Part shown: piece after piece, positions 25,917 to 34,518 of the stretch
Numbering within the stretch: position 1 is the first letter of the stretch
How the letters are laid out: each line of letters starts with the position of its first letter
DNA from: CAZKFA01 sp964551925
GTDB lineage: Bacteria > Cyanobacteriota > Vampirovibrionia > LMEP-6097
Length of the DNA stretch: 47,558 bases
NCBI GenBank assembly: GCA_964551925.1
Contig: CAZKFA010000014.1
Location: 1-47,558, forward strand
Direction of reading: 5' to 3'
The notes under the pieces: model-generated
The model's input: only the letters and a program-made list of their open reading frames with translations
Told to the model about the DNA's origin: nothing
The model's database searches: none
Position numbers and translations under genes: made by a program

Positions 25917-28520
25917 ATGTCCAATCTAGAACTCAATCAAAACAACACCAAGGCAGAGAAATCTTGCCTAGAGATAGTACTTAAACTTAAAACTGCTGTT
26001 GAATTCGAATGTAAACATCAATATATCAACGCAATAGGTAAAGCAGGAGATTTTGCTAGCTTTGTTCGATCAGAAGCTAAAGCCGCCCTAAATATTTTTG
26101 AACATAGTAATAAATGGCAAGAGATAGTTAATCTTATTAATCGCTACGCATTATTAGATCTTGGTTCACGTATGCATATCTGCAAGCGTATTTTTGGGGT
26201 ATTGCAGGAGCTAGAAGATTTCTACAATACCGAAATTGAAACAAAAGATCTAAAGCGCTATGGTTCTTTTCAAACTCATGATGAGATTGATCCTAAATTA
26301 GCTGAGTTGATTGATCCAGAGTTGAATTTAGCAGAGTTTGACGTGAGATTCGTTCAAGGAGTGGGCTTAAAAACTGCAGACAAACTCAAAAAACTTGGCA
26401 TCAAATCTTGTGAAGAATTACTAAACTATTTGCCACGCACTCATATTTCTTATAGCGATGTCACTCCTATTCGTAACCTAGAGATAGGCACTGACGCTAC
26501 TATCATGGGTTATATCACCAAGATCTCAACCTTCACAATTCCACACAGTGGTTTAGTAATCTTGTCAATCTTCATCAAAGACAATAGCGGCACTATCAAA
26601 GTCAATAAATTCTTCAAGGGCAACTCTGCCAACTACTATATCAAACAGTATCAAAGCCAATATCCAAGCGGTAGCTACGTCATGTGCGTCGGTCAAGTAA
26701 AAGAAGATAGATACTCAAGACAAAGGACTCTAACTAATACCGTATTAGAAATTATCTCTGAGGATTTTAGCGAAAGCGACAGATCAGAACATGCTCACCT
26801 CGCAAAGATAGTGCCCATCTATCCTTTGACTGAGGGCTTGTCTTTGATGACCTTGCGCAAATTAATTCATAAGACATTAAATTTGTACCGAGCTAACCTA
26901 CAAGAATTCATACCAGAGAAAGTTCTTGAAGACTACAAACTAATGGGCTATGCTCAAGCTATCGAGGAAATCCACTTCCCAAGCTCGCTTGAGAGCAAAG
27001 ACGCTGCCGCCAAAAGATTATTATTCAATGATTTCTTCTTGATGCAAGTTAAGTTCATGCAACTAAGACATCACTACAAGAATAGAGAGAATGGTATTAA
27101 ATTCAATTGTTTTGAAAACGGCTTAGTTGATAAATTTATCGATAGCTTACCCTTCAAACTAACAGAAGCTCAAGAACGAGTCTTCTTCCGAGAAATATTA
27201 CCAGATATGGTTAGCCCACAACCAATGCACAGATTACTACAGGGTGACGTTGGTTCAGGTAAGACAATAGTTGCTTTTCTGGCGGCTCTAGTTGCAATCT
27301 CTGACGGCTATCAAGTTGCCATCATGGTTCCGACTGAAATTTTAGCTGAGCAACATTATAATAAATTCGTTAGCTGGGTGAACGCAATGGAAGAATCACT
27401 CAAGATCAAAGTTGCCATCTTAATTGGTAAACAAAGAGTTAAACAGCGTCGTGAAGTGCTTGAAGGGCTCAAAAATGGTTCTATAAATTTAGTTGTTGGT
27501 ACTCATGCCTTAATTCAAGAAAGTGTTGAATTCAAAAACCTTGGCTTAGCTGTTATTGATGAACAGCATCGATTTGGAGTAGAACAAAGAGAACTACTTG
27601 CAAACAAAGCCAGCAACAAGGGTACAGACCTACAACTACAAATAGTTCATACCGAGGAAGAATTAGATCGATTGGCAAATTCTTCAATGACAAGTATCGA
27701 GAAATTATTCATGACTGCAACCCCAATACCAAGAACGCTAGCACTAGCAACTTATGGCGATCTGGATATGTCAGAAATAGATCAGATGCCAGTTGGTAGA
27801 TTACCAATCATCACCAAAATAGCAGATTACAAAAAAGATGCTTATCAATTAATCTCTGACGAAGTCCTCAAAGGTCATCAAGCTTATATAGTTTTCCCAT
27901 TAATCGAAGAATCTGAAACTCTCTCAGCTAAAGCAGCTACTGTTGAATACGAAAGACTTAAAGAAACTATTTTTAAGGATTTTAGAATGGGATTAATTCA
28001 TGGCAAGCTTAAAGACGAAGAGAAAGAACAAGTCATGAATGCTTTTAGACTTGGAGAAATTAACATCTTAGTATCAACAACAGTAATAGAGGTTGGTGTC
28101 GACGTTCCTAATGCTACTGTCATGATGATTGAATCTGCTGAAAGATTCGGACTCGCTCAGTTACACCAATTAAGAGGCAGAGTTGGTAGAAGCGACTTAC
28201 AGTCATATTGCTTATTATCCAGTAACGCTTCAGGACAAGCTATTAGAGAAAGATTAGGCATTCTAACCAAAACCAATAATGGCTTCCTAATCGCGCAAGC
28301 AGATATGAAGATTCGTGGTACTGGAGATCTCATCGGACTCAAACAATCTGGCATGGCTGAATCAAGCTTACAAGCACTAGTTGATCAAGAAGAATTACTC
28401 ATATCAGCCCGCAATGCTGCCCAACAATTAATAGATACCAATCCAGAATTAGACGAACAAGAAGCTCTGCAAGCTCGTCTTAAGAATCATGGTTATATGA
28501 TGCATGTGAATGCTGGATAA
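25917..28520 (+). CDS. recG: ATP-dependent DNA helicase RecG
   Basis: An 867-residue helicase that remodels stalled forks and Holliday junctions. Residues 1-130 are an N-terminal extension like that of cyanobacterial and plant RecG. About 140-175 is a helix-hairpin-like VQGVGLKTADKLKKLG, followed by the wedge (OB-fold) domain. Helicase motifs are intact: GDVGSGKT (Walker A), IDEQHRFG (DExH box), TATPIPRTLA, and the C-terminal AERFGLAQLHQLRGRVGRS. The RecG-type C-terminal region with RGTGDLIGLKQSG follows. Nothing is missing. Confidence 0.96.
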   Translation: MSNLELNQNNTKAEKSCLEIVLKLKTAVEFECKHQYINAIGKAGDFASFVRSEAKAALNIFEHSNKWQEIVNLINRYALLDLGSRMHICKRIFGVLQELEDFYNTEIETKDLKRYGSFQTHDEIDPKLAELIDPELNLAEFDVRFVQGVGLKTADKLKKLGIKSCEELLNYLPRTHISYSDVTPIRNLEIGTDATIMGYITKISTFTIPHSGLVILSIFIKDNSGTIKVNKFFKGNSANYYIKQYQSQYPSGSYVMCVGQVKEDRYSRQRTLTNTVLEIISEDFSESDRSEHAHLAKIVPIYPLTEGLSLMTLRKLIHKTLNLYRANLQEFIPEKVLEDYKLMGYAQAIEEIHFPSSLESKDAAAKRLLFNDFFLMQVKFMQLRHHYKNRENGIKFNCFENGLVDKFIDSLPFKLTEAQERVFFREILPDMVSPQPMHRLLQGDVGSGKTIVAFLAALVAISDGYQVAIMVPTEILAEQHYNKFVSWVNAMEESLKIKVAILIGKQRVKQRREVLEGLKNGSINLVVGTHALIQESVEFKNLGLAVIDEQHRFGVEQRELLANKASNKGTDLQLQIVHTEEELDRLANSSMTSIEKLFMTATPIPRTLALATYGDLDMSEIDQMPVGRLPIITKIADYKKDAYQLISDEVLKGHQAYIVFPLIEESETLSAKAATVEYERLKETIFKDFRMGLIHGKLKDEEKEQVMNAFRLGEINILVSTTVIEVGVDVPNATVMMIESAERFGLAQLHQLRGRVGRSDLQSYCLLSSNASGQAIRERLGILTKTNNGFLIAQADMKIRGTGDLIGLKQSGMAESSLQALVDQEELLISARNAAQQLIDTNPELDEQEALQARLKNHGYMMHVNAG

Positions 28521-28527
28521 TTCCTGT

Positions 28528-28533
28528 TAAAAT
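28528..28533 (+). promoter_or_regulatory. Extended -10 of gatA
   Basis: TGT-TAAAAT, 6 bases before the ATG at 28540. It sits in the 19 bases between recG and gatA, so gatA need not depend on recG transcription. Confidence 0.65.
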
Positions 28534-28539
28534 ATAAAC

Positions 28540-30033
28540 ATGTCTGATCTTACGACTAAAAGTGCCATAGAATTAAACAAAATATTTTTAAGCAAAGAAG
28601 CTTCCGCGCTAGAAATCACTCAGAGCTTCTTACAAAGAATAGAAAGGCTTGACAAAGAAATCAATGCTTTTATCAGTATCAATGGTGAGCTAGCTTCTCT
28701 GCGCGCAAAAGAACTAGATCGAGATTTAGCTCAAGGCAAAGCACTTGGTAAATTAGCTGGTGTACCTATTGGTATCAAAGATCTAATCAATTACACGGGA
28801 ACTGAAACAACAGCTGCTTCGCGTATGTTAGTTGGTTACAAATCAACTTTCAATGCCACTATCACCAACAAAATACTTGAAGCTGGCGCAATTCCACTTG
28901 GCAAACTTAATCTTGATGAATTTGCGATGGGCTCTAGCAATGAAAGCAGCGCCTTTGGCAACTGTCGCAACCCTTGGGATCTCAAACGAGTTCCAGGAGG
29001 CAGTTCTGGCGGCTCTGCGGCAGCAATAGCAGCTCAAATGTTACCACTAGCCTTTGGTACAGATACTGGTGGTTCTATCAGACAACCAGCAGCTTATTGT
29101 GGCATCACTGGACTCAAACCCACTTATGGACGAGTTTCTAGATATGGCATAGTGGCATTCGCTAGCTCCTTAGATCAAGCAGGACCGATGTCACGTGGTG
29201 TTGAGGATAATGCTTTGTTGTTAGAAGTAATGGCTGGTCATGACGCGCTTGATAGCACTTCACTTGATATCCCGGTACCGAATTATTCTGAAGCAATTAA
29301 TCAGGGTTTCAAAAAAACTGGTAATCTCAAAGGATTAAAGATAGGCATTGCTGACGAGTTCTTCGTCCCTGAACTTAACAACGAAGTTAAAACTGCTGTT
29401 GAAGCTGCTATCAAGAAGTACCAAGAACTTGGCGCAGAGATTGTAAAAATCAGCCTCAATAAAATCAAATATGGACTACCGACTTACTATATTATTGCTC
29501 CAGCAGAAGCCAGCTCTAATCTTGCTCGCTATGATGGCGTCAGATACGGTTACAGAGATAGTTCCAGTACTAATCTCACAGACTTATATCTAGGCTCTCG
29601 CAATAATTTTGGACCAGAAGTTAAACGACGTATCATGCTTGGTGTTTATGCTTTAAGTTCTGGTTATTATGATGCTTATTATAAAAAAGCCCAACAAGTA
29701 CGTAAATTAATTGCTGATGATTTCGATACAGCATTCAAGTCTTGTGATTTAATACTAAGCCCAACAGCTCCAGCAACAGCATTTGAATTTGGATCCAAAT
29801 CATCTGATCCACTAGAAATGTATCTAGAAGATATCATGACCGTGACCATCAATCTTGCTGGACTGCCAGCTATCTCCATCAACTGCGGTTATGATTCTTG
29901 TGGTATGCCAATAGGCATGCAGCTTATAGCTCCAGCTCTTGAAGAAGCTAAGATTTATAATGCTGCTTATGCTTTTGAAGCGAGTACTGATTTTTGTAAA
30001 TTACCAGAACTAAATTCTGCTACTGCCTTGTAA
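28540..30033 (+). CDS. gatA: Aspartyl/glutamyl-tRNA amidotransferase subunit A
   Basis: A 497-residue amidase of the GatCAB complex, which converts Glu-tRNA-Gln (and sometimes Asp-tRNA-Asn) to the amidated form. The Lys-Ser-Ser catalytic triad is visible: Lys in GVPIGIKDLI (about 79), the Ser in GGSSGGSAAAIA and the nucleophile Ser in TDTGGSIRQPAAYCG. The downstream GLKPTYGRVSRYG and SLDQAGPMSR motifs are standard. GatB and GatC are not in the window. Its 3' end overlaps the convergent ribD by 14 bases. Confidence 0.97.
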   Translation: MSDLTTKSAIELNKIFLSKEASALEITQSFLQRIERLDKEINAFISINGELASLRAKELDRDLAQGKALGKLAGVPIGIKDLINYTGTETTAASRMLVGYKSTFNATITNKILEAGAIPLGKLNLDEFAMGSSNESSAFGNCRNPWDLKRVPGGSSGGSAAAIAAQMLPLAFGTDTGGSIRQPAAYCGITGLKPTYGRVSRYGIVAFASSLDQAGPMSRGVEDNALLLEVMAGHDALDSTSLDIPVPNYSEAINQGFKKTGNLKGLKIGIADEFFVPELNNEVKTAVEAAIKKYQELGAEIVKISLNKIKYGLPTYYIIAPAEASSNLARYDGVRYGYRDSSSTNLTDLYLGSRNNFGPEVKRRIMLGVYALSSGYYDAYYKKAQQVRKLIADDFDTAFKSCDLILSPTAPATAFEFGSKSSDPLEMYLEDIMTVTINLAGLPAISINCGYDSCGMPIGMQLIAPALEEAKIYNAAYAFEASTDFCKLPELNSATAL

Positions 30034-31093
30034 TAGTAACAACAATATTATCCGTCAAATACTCTGTATTAATTAAGGCAGTTTCAGTTATCGACAGTGG
30101 ATATAACTTCAAAATTTGTTCAACCGAATTACCTAGACTCGGCGAGCAATGAACAATCTCATCAACCAAGCCAGATGCAACAAAAGCCGCACTGAGAGTA
30201 GGTCCTGCTTCTATCATAATCTTTTTATAGCCACGAGCAATCATTGCTTGAATGAATATTTCTAAATCACCACCACTTTGATATTCAAAAACTTTTCTGT
30301 CACTAGACTCATATACTTTAAGAGTATTTTTTTCTAAGCTGACAGAAGATACCTGATTTCCTAAAACAACAATATCTGGATCACGGATATCAGCTAGATT
30401 CAACTCATCAGGACTAAATCTTACATTGTAAGCCGGATTGTCATCTTTCAAGGTATTGATAGTTGTCACCAACAACTGATGAGTAGATCTCAATCTGTGA
30501 ACAGCTTTACGGACTAATTCATTGGTGATCTGCTTAGGCTTAGTAACCATTGCGCCAGTAGCAGTAGCTGCAATTTTAAGAGTTATCCAAGCTGCATCTG
30601 GATCTTTAATGGTTTTGAAAAATGCTCTATTGAGGAAATTAAACTTTTCAATAATAGATGGCTCTATGCTCTCAGGTCCTATGACTTCTATGCCTTTAGC
30701 TTGAATAATTTCTATACCTTTGCCAGCAACTAGGGGATTGGGATCTTCTGTCAAATAAATCAAACGCTTAAATTTATAACTTGCGAGCAAATGCGCACAG
30801 GAAGGGGTTTTGCCGTGATGAGCGCAGGGCTCCAAGCTAACTATAATCTCGGAATTTGCTAACAGCTCTAAGAAACTGTCATAGATTGGATTCTCTCGAT
30901 AGAAATTTTTGACTGACTCAATAGCATTAACTTCAGCATGAGCCTCGCCACACTTACGATGATAGCCTTGTCCAATAATGCTATCGTTGTGAACAATCAA
31001 AGCTGCTACCAATGGATTAGGGAAAGCATAAGTCTCGCCTAGTGAGGCGAGTTGGTAGAGTTGGTCAGCATATTTAATCGCTGCTTCACTCAA
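30020..31093 (-). CDS. ribD: Riboflavin biosynthesis protein RibD (deaminase/reductase)
   Basis: A 357-residue bifunctional enzyme for the second and third steps of riboflavin synthesis. The N-terminal zinc deaminase has HAEVNAIE (about 53) and EPCAHHGKTPSCAHLL (about 88). The C-terminal reductase has WITLKIAATATGAMV and IMIEAGPTLSAAFV. The start is a TTG at 31093, preceded by a good Shine-Dalgarno (AAAGGAGG, 5 bases away), unusual in this window. The same Shine-Dalgarno plus TTGAGTGAAGCAG is repeated twice further upstream (31081-31495). The gene is read in the same direction as tRNA-Cys, and no promoter of its own was recognised. Confidence 0.95.
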   Translation of the reverse strand: MSEAAIKYADQLYQLASLGETYAFPNPLVAALIVHNDSIIGQGYHRKCGEAHAEVNAIESVKNFYRENPIYDSFLELLANSEIIVSLEPCAHHGKTPSCAHLLASYKFKRLIYLTEDPNPLVAGKGIEIIQAKGIEVIGPESIEPSIIEKFNFLNRAFFKTIKDPDAAWITLKIAATATGAMVTKPKQITNELVRKAVHRLRSTHQLLVTTINTLKDDNPAYNVRFSPDELNLADIRDPDIVVLGNQVSSVSLEKNTLKVYESSDRKVFEYQSGGDLEIFIQAMIARGYKKIMIEAGPTLSAAFVASGLVDEIVHCSPSLGNSVEQILKLYPLSITETALINTEYLTDNIVVTITRQ

Positions 31094-31205
31094 GCCTGCC
31101 TCCTTTACGTTCTATAGTTAGATTGATTAACTGCAAACTGATCGTGGCGGGCATTTTGCATCGCGTCAGCGATGCAAATAAAAAAGATCGAACTGCTTCA
31201 CTCAA
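31086..31205 (-). other. Short reading frame upstream of ribD, possibly translated
   Basis: From TTG at 31205 a 39-codon frame begins MSEAVRSFLFASLTRCK and stops at a TGA that overlaps the ribD start (TTGAGTGA). It has the same AGGAGG ribosome binding site as ribD. A second frame starting at 31421 in the next unit would, if the gap is short, begin with the same residues and stop the same way on the start at 31205. Translation is inferred from signals only. Confidence 0.35.
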
Positions 31206-31316
31206 ATCTGCCTCCTTTGCTTCCGCTTATATCGACTAAGAGATAGGGGCTTTGCAAATTCATCGTGGCGGGCATTTTGCATCGCGTCAGCGATGCAAAT
31301 AAAAAAGATCGAACTG

Positions 31317-31416
31317 NNNNNNNNNNNNNNNNNNNNNNNNNNNNNNNNNNNNNNNNNNNNNNNNNNNNNNNNNNNNNNNNNNNNNNNNNNNNNNNNNNNN
31401 NNNNNNNNNNNNNNNN
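31317..31416. other. Assembly gap (100 Ns) inside the tandem repeat
   Basis: Exactly 100 Ns, a placeholder. Flanks are successive repeat units: in the preceding unit only CTTCA separates the two flanking sequences, so the true gap may be a few bases or one or more extra repeat copies. Confidence 0.95.
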
Positions 31417-31446
31417 CTCAAATCTGCCTCCTTTGCTTCCGCTTAT

Positions 31447-31489
31447 ATCGACTAAGAGATAGGGGCTTTGCCCCTATCTCTTAGTCGAT
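31447..31489. repeat. Perfect 20-bp inverted repeat downstream of tRNA-Cys
   Basis: Arms of 20 bases (31447-31466 and 31470-31489) around a TTT loop, core GAGATAGGGGC / GCCCCTATCTC. It follows the tRNA-Cys CCA end by 6 bases. There is no T run on the minus strand, so it is more a processing or stability hairpin than an intrinsic terminator. The inner repeat unit (31231-31250) has only one arm. Confidence 0.8.
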
Positions 31490-31495
31490 TCATAA

Positions 31496-31569
<74 letters not shown>

Positions 31570-31579
31570 GAGCTAGGAT

Positions 31580-31585
31580 ATTCTA
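31580..31585 (-). promoter_or_regulatory. -10 box (TAGAAT) of tRNA-Cys
   Basis: TAGAAT on the minus strand, 10 bases before the mature tRNA 5' end. It may also drive the repeat region and ribD. Confidence 0.5.
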
Positions 31586-31661
31586 ACTCATTAGAGAACA
31601 AAAACCACTAAGATTACGTCTTTTTTTAATACGCCCGAGTTGGCTTAAACATAAGACATCG

Positions 31662-32297
31662 ATGCAAATTCAGCCAGACCCCAGCAGATCCACATTTATT
31701 ATCCGTTCTCAACAAACGGTGAGTAATATCAACGCAATCCCTCAAAATAACCAACCAGCTCCTGATATGGTTATTCCTCAGAGTCATTATTATGGGCCTG
31801 TATCACAGTTAATCAATAGTCGTTATCTTTACGAATTACGCAAAGATGCGCGCAAAGTAATACGCGGCAGAAAACTAAAAGAAATTCTTAAATATGATTA
31901 TAGTCTCGAGGAGTTTGAGAACTTACCAATAGCCTTACGCAATTTAGTTAAATTCGATCGCACTATAACCTCGGCTGAAGTTCTACAATTTATGGAAGCC
32001 TTTGACCAAAGCCACGAAATAAATTTTCGTGATTACTCGTTTGACCGTATCAAATTTAGAGCTTTATTTGCAGCACTGGGTGAATTTCTAGATGTAGAGA
32101 TGCAAGTTGGTCCTAGCACCTTCATGCCATTAAGCGAAGAATTCGAGATCAAACGTAAAATCAAAGAGGTCTTTGTTGATCTCAAAAATAAATTTACAAA
32201 TAAGCTATTATTTAAGCAGGCTAAAAAAGCCAATCAGCAAGAGATTTTGCCTGAAGATGATAGCGATATAGAAATTAATGACTACCCAGAATACTAA
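31662..32297 (+). CDS. Hypothetical protein (211 aa)
   Basis: I recognise no family. The N-terminal 50 residues are Pro, Gln and Asn-rich and probably disordered. The middle (about 55-190) looks helical and basic (YLYELRKDARKVIRGRKLKEI, FRALFAALGEFLDVE, IKRKIKEVFVDLKNKF). The C-terminus is acidic (PEDDSDIEINDYPEY). No signal peptide or membrane segment. Its last 20 bases overlap the sufE start, so the two are probably cotranscribed and translation may be coupled. The upstream promoter is unclear; CATAAG lies 6 bases before the ATG but is a poor -10. Confidence 0.7.
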   Translation: MQIQPDPSRSTFIIRSQQTVSNINAIPQNNQPAPDMVIPQSHYYGPVSQLINSRYLYELRKDARKVIRGRKLKEILKYDYSLEEFENLPIALRNLVKFDRTITSAEVLQFMEAFDQSHEINFRDYSFDRIKFRALFAALGEFLDVEMQVGPSTFMPLSEEFEIKRKIKEVFVDLKNKFTNKLLFKQAKKANQQEILPEDDSDIEINDYPEY

Positions 32298-32718
32298 CCC
32301 TTATAACTTACCCGAGTTACTTCTCAAACGCTCTGAACAATTCAAAAAAATCACTGACACTACTAAACGTTATGAGCGCATTATAGAAATCGGCAAAAGA
32401 CTAGCACCATTCCCAGAAGAATTAAAAACAGAAAACAACCAAGTAAAAGGTTGCGCCTCTCTAACTTATATTTATGGTACAGAAGAAAATGGGCTCATCG
32501 AATATACTGGCTGGTCAAACTCACACCTAGTGCTAGGCTTACTAGCATTATTAGTTGAAGGCTTAAGTGGTCATAGCGCAGAAGCAATCCTAAAGATTGA
32601 TCCACAATTTATGGAAGATATGGGACTGGCTAAGACCTTGACAGCATCACGAGCTAATGGTTTTCTCAATACTTTTAATATGATGAGGGCAATCGCCAAG
32701 AGGTACAATGCTAGCTAA
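32278..32718 (+). CDS. sufE: SufE family sulfur acceptor for Fe-S cluster assembly
   Basis: A 146-residue SufE protein that takes persulfide from SufS. The acceptor cysteine is in NQVKGCASLTYI (about 61), and the fold markers RYERIIEIGKRLAPFPEE and LSGHSAEAILKID are present. Length is normal. The gene overlaps both neighbours (20 bases with the 31662 gene, 11 with cobA), indicating one operon with cobA and cobT. SufS and the scaffold genes are not in the window. Confidence 0.93.
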   Translation: MTTQNTNPYNLPELLLKRSEQFKKITDTTKRYERIIEIGKRLAPFPEELKTENNQVKGCASLTYIYGTEENGLIEYTGWSNSHLVLGLLALLVEGLSGHSAEAILKIDPQFMEDMGLAKTLTASRANGFLNTFNMMRAIAKRYNAS

Positions 32719-33514
32719 ATTAATCCTTATTGGCGCAGGACCTGGGGACCCTGAATTACTTACACTGAAAGGCTTTTACGCCTTAAAAACTGCTGACGTA
32801 GTGCTCTATGATAGCTTAGTCAACACTAAGATCTTTGATTTAGTCTACAATGATATGCCAAGTCCTGAATTAATTTTTGTGGGTAAACGCAAAGGATTCA
32901 AAAGCAATCCACAAGAAGCAATCAATGAACTGATCCTATCGAGACTCCAAATGGGTCAAGTGGTTATTAGACTCAAAGGCGGCGATCCTTTAATTTTCTC
33001 TCGTGGTATCGAAGAAATAGCAATCGCTCACAACAATGGTTATGATTACGAAATTATCCCAGGGCTTACTAGTGGATTAGCAGCTGCGAGTCTTGCTGGA
33101 ATCGCCCTTACATTAAGAGAGAAAAGCCCTAGCCTTCATATCGCCACAGGGCACGACATCAACAAACAAATCACTCAGAGCTGGAAAGCAATCCTAGAGC
33201 AAGGTTCAACCCTAATAATTTATATGGGTTTAAGCAATATTGTCAAAATCACCAAACTACTAGCCTTGGATCAAATGCCAGCTGTGGTAATAACTAATGC
33301 TAGTCAAATAGACGCAAAAATTATTCATACTACTCTCAATGACACTGCTCAGCAAATTATCAATCACAAAATCACTTCACCAGCTTTAATAATCTTAGGC
33401 AAGCATATTAATCAAGGTTTCAAACCAATCACAAGTCTTGCATCAAAACAAATCAATATGTCTGTCATCACGAGGAGCGCGAAGCGCGACGTGGCGATCC
33501 ATGAAAACTCATGA
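32708..33514 (+). CDS. cobA: Uroporphyrinogen-III C-methyltransferase
   Basis: A 268-residue SAM-dependent enzyme that makes precorrin-2 for B12 or sirohaem. Signatures are present: LIGAGPGDPELLTLKG at the N-terminus, VIRLKGGDPLIFSRG (about 90) and EIIPGLTSGLAAAS. It is a single-domain form, without the CysG dehydrogenase part. The last 18 residues (SVITRSAKRDVAIHENS and the stop) are encoded by a REP-like repeat at 33463-33515 and are not part of the normal fold, so the repeat appears to have been captured in frame. Its stop overlaps the next start (ATGA). Confidence 0.94.
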   Translation: MLAKLILIGAGPGDPELLTLKGFYALKTADVVLYDSLVNTKIFDLVYNDMPSPELIFVGKRKGFKSNPQEAINELILSRLQMGQVVIRLKGGDPLIFSRGIEEIAIAHNNGYDYEIIPGLTSGLAAASLAGIALTLREKSPSLHIATGHDINKQITQSWKAILEQGSTLIIYMGLSNIVKITKLLALDQMPAVVITNASQIDAKIIHTTLNDTAQQIINHKITSPALIILGKHINQGFKPITSLASKQINMSVITRSAKRDVAIHENS

Positions 33515-33515
33515 C
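33463..33515. repeat. REP-like palindromic element spanning the cobA-cobT junction
   Basis: TGTCATCACGAGGAGCGCG then AAGCGCGACGTGGCGATCC resembles the widespread bacterial palindromic repeat with core GAGGAGCGAAGCGACGTGGCAATCC. The inner hairpin is GCGC-GAA-GCGC. Outer GTCAT (33464-33468) and ATGAC (33511-33515) can also pair. It is G+C-rich compared with its surroundings. The cobT start and cobA stop lie in its right edge. Confidence 0.7.
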
Positions 33516-34518
33516 AACACTTTTTGTTCTTGTTATTTCTGGGACTGATACAATCGAACACCCCGGTATCTCCGCTGCTGGAGCGGATTTGGCGGCCCTC
33601 AAATATACAGCAGCCTTAGACGCAGAGTTCATAGCAACAGGCAAAACTCTCACCCAAGCTCAACTCCCAGTCTCTCCTAGTGGTATAGTCAGTCCAGCTT
33701 TAATCTCTAAAGCTGGACTGAATATTCTAAAACTTGACTGTCAAATTTTTAATGCCGGGTCTCATGTGCCACCGCAAATACCCTGCCATGACATCCACTT
33801 AACCCCAGGGCGCACGATTGATAATGGCAACACCATGGACACCCAAACAGTCGAAAAAATCTTCATACAAGGCAAACTGACGGCAAAAGAATTAATCAAA
33901 AAATATGATCAATTAATAATAGCCGAGTGTGTGGTTGGTGGAACCACTACAGCTCTTGGTTTAATCACAGCTCTTGGTTATAATGCCCAGCAAATGATTT
34001 CTAGTAGCTTTCCCAATGGTAACCATGAAATCAAAAACAGAATAATTCAAGAAGGACTCAAACACTCCCCTAGATTAGATCTTATTGAAGCCAATCCTTT
34101 ACTGGCGGTTGCAGCTATGGGCGATCCTAGTCAAGCTTTTATCGCAGGACTTGCTATCTCGCATCCAAATTGTGTTCTAGCTGGTGGCACACAAATGCTT
34201 GCTATCCAAACTTTAATCGATAAACTTGGTCAATCTAAATCCAAAATAATCACTACTGAATGGGTTTATCACGATAGTTCAGCACAATTCCAAAAATTAC
34301 ACGGCTTAGTTTGTCCAGAGACTAAAGTTGATTACAGCCAGATGACTAAATTTTCAACTCGCAATAATACTTACCAACAACTCAACAATGAAATATTAAA
34401 ACTCAGTAGTGATAAACTTGACCTCGAGTCAATCACCAGCAAATACGCTCAGGGACACGTAAAAGAAGGGGTTGGCATGGGGGCCTTATTATACAGCTTG
34501 GGCTTTAAGGGCGGCTGA
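33511..34518 (+). CDS. cobT: CobT-like nicotinate mononucleotide:base phosphoribosyltransferase (TIGR00303 type)
   Basis: A 335-residue protein of the cyanobacterial and archaeal TIGR00303 (UPF0284) family, related to CobT, which activates the lower ligand of cobamides. It is recognised by ISGTDTIEHPGISAAGAD, NAGSHVPPQIP, ECVVGGTTTALG, ANPLLAVAAMGDPSQAF and the C-terminal GHVKEGVGMGALLYSL. The role is known for the CobT family by homology; for this branch it is less tested. It sits behind cobA, supporting a cobamide role. Translation is probably coupled to cobA. Its 3' end overlaps the convergent 34489 gene by 30 bases. Confidence 0.87.
   Translation: MTTLFVLVISGTDTIEHPGISAAGADLAALKYTAALDAEFIATGKTLTQAQLPVSPSGIVSPALISKAGLNILKLDCQIFNAGSHVPPQIPCHDIHLTPGRTIDNGNTMDTQTVEKIFIQGKLTAKELIKKYDQLIIAECVVGGTTTALGLITALGYNAQQMISSSFPNGNHEIKNRIIQEGLKHSPRLDLIEANPLLAVAAMGDPSQAFIAGLAISHPNCVLAGGTQMLAIQTLIDKLGQSKSKIITTEWVYHDSSAQFQKLHGLVCPETKVDYSQMTKFSTRNNTYQQLNNEILKLSSDKLDLESITSKYAQGHVKEGVGMGALLYSLGFKGG

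Larger units (their letters stand above)
31081..31495 (-). repeat. Tandem repeat built from the ribD start region and the tRNA-Cys 3' end
   Basis: At least three units share CTGCTTCACTCAA...CTGCCTCCTTT (plus strand 31081, 31193, 31417) and two share ATCGTGGCGGGCATTTTGC (31141, 31262). Observed periods are 112 and 121 bp; the third unit is interrupted by 100 Ns. Each unit carries the ribD Shine-Dalgarno and TTG start on the minus strand. The ribD-distal unit runs into tRNA-Cys, and inner units keep TGCCCGCCAC and ATGAAT from the tRNA 3' end and flank. A 10-bp hairpin, TTTGCATCGC-GTCA-GCGATGCAAA, is in both complete inner units. Confidence 0.8.

Noticed and set aside
31265..31484. Open frames running through the Ns at 31.3 kb
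   Set aside because: Created by unknown bases; the visible sequence is repeat and tRNA flank.
31081..31495. CRISPR array
   Set aside because: Units are over 100 bp with no short repeat and unique-spacer structure, and no cas genes lie nearby.
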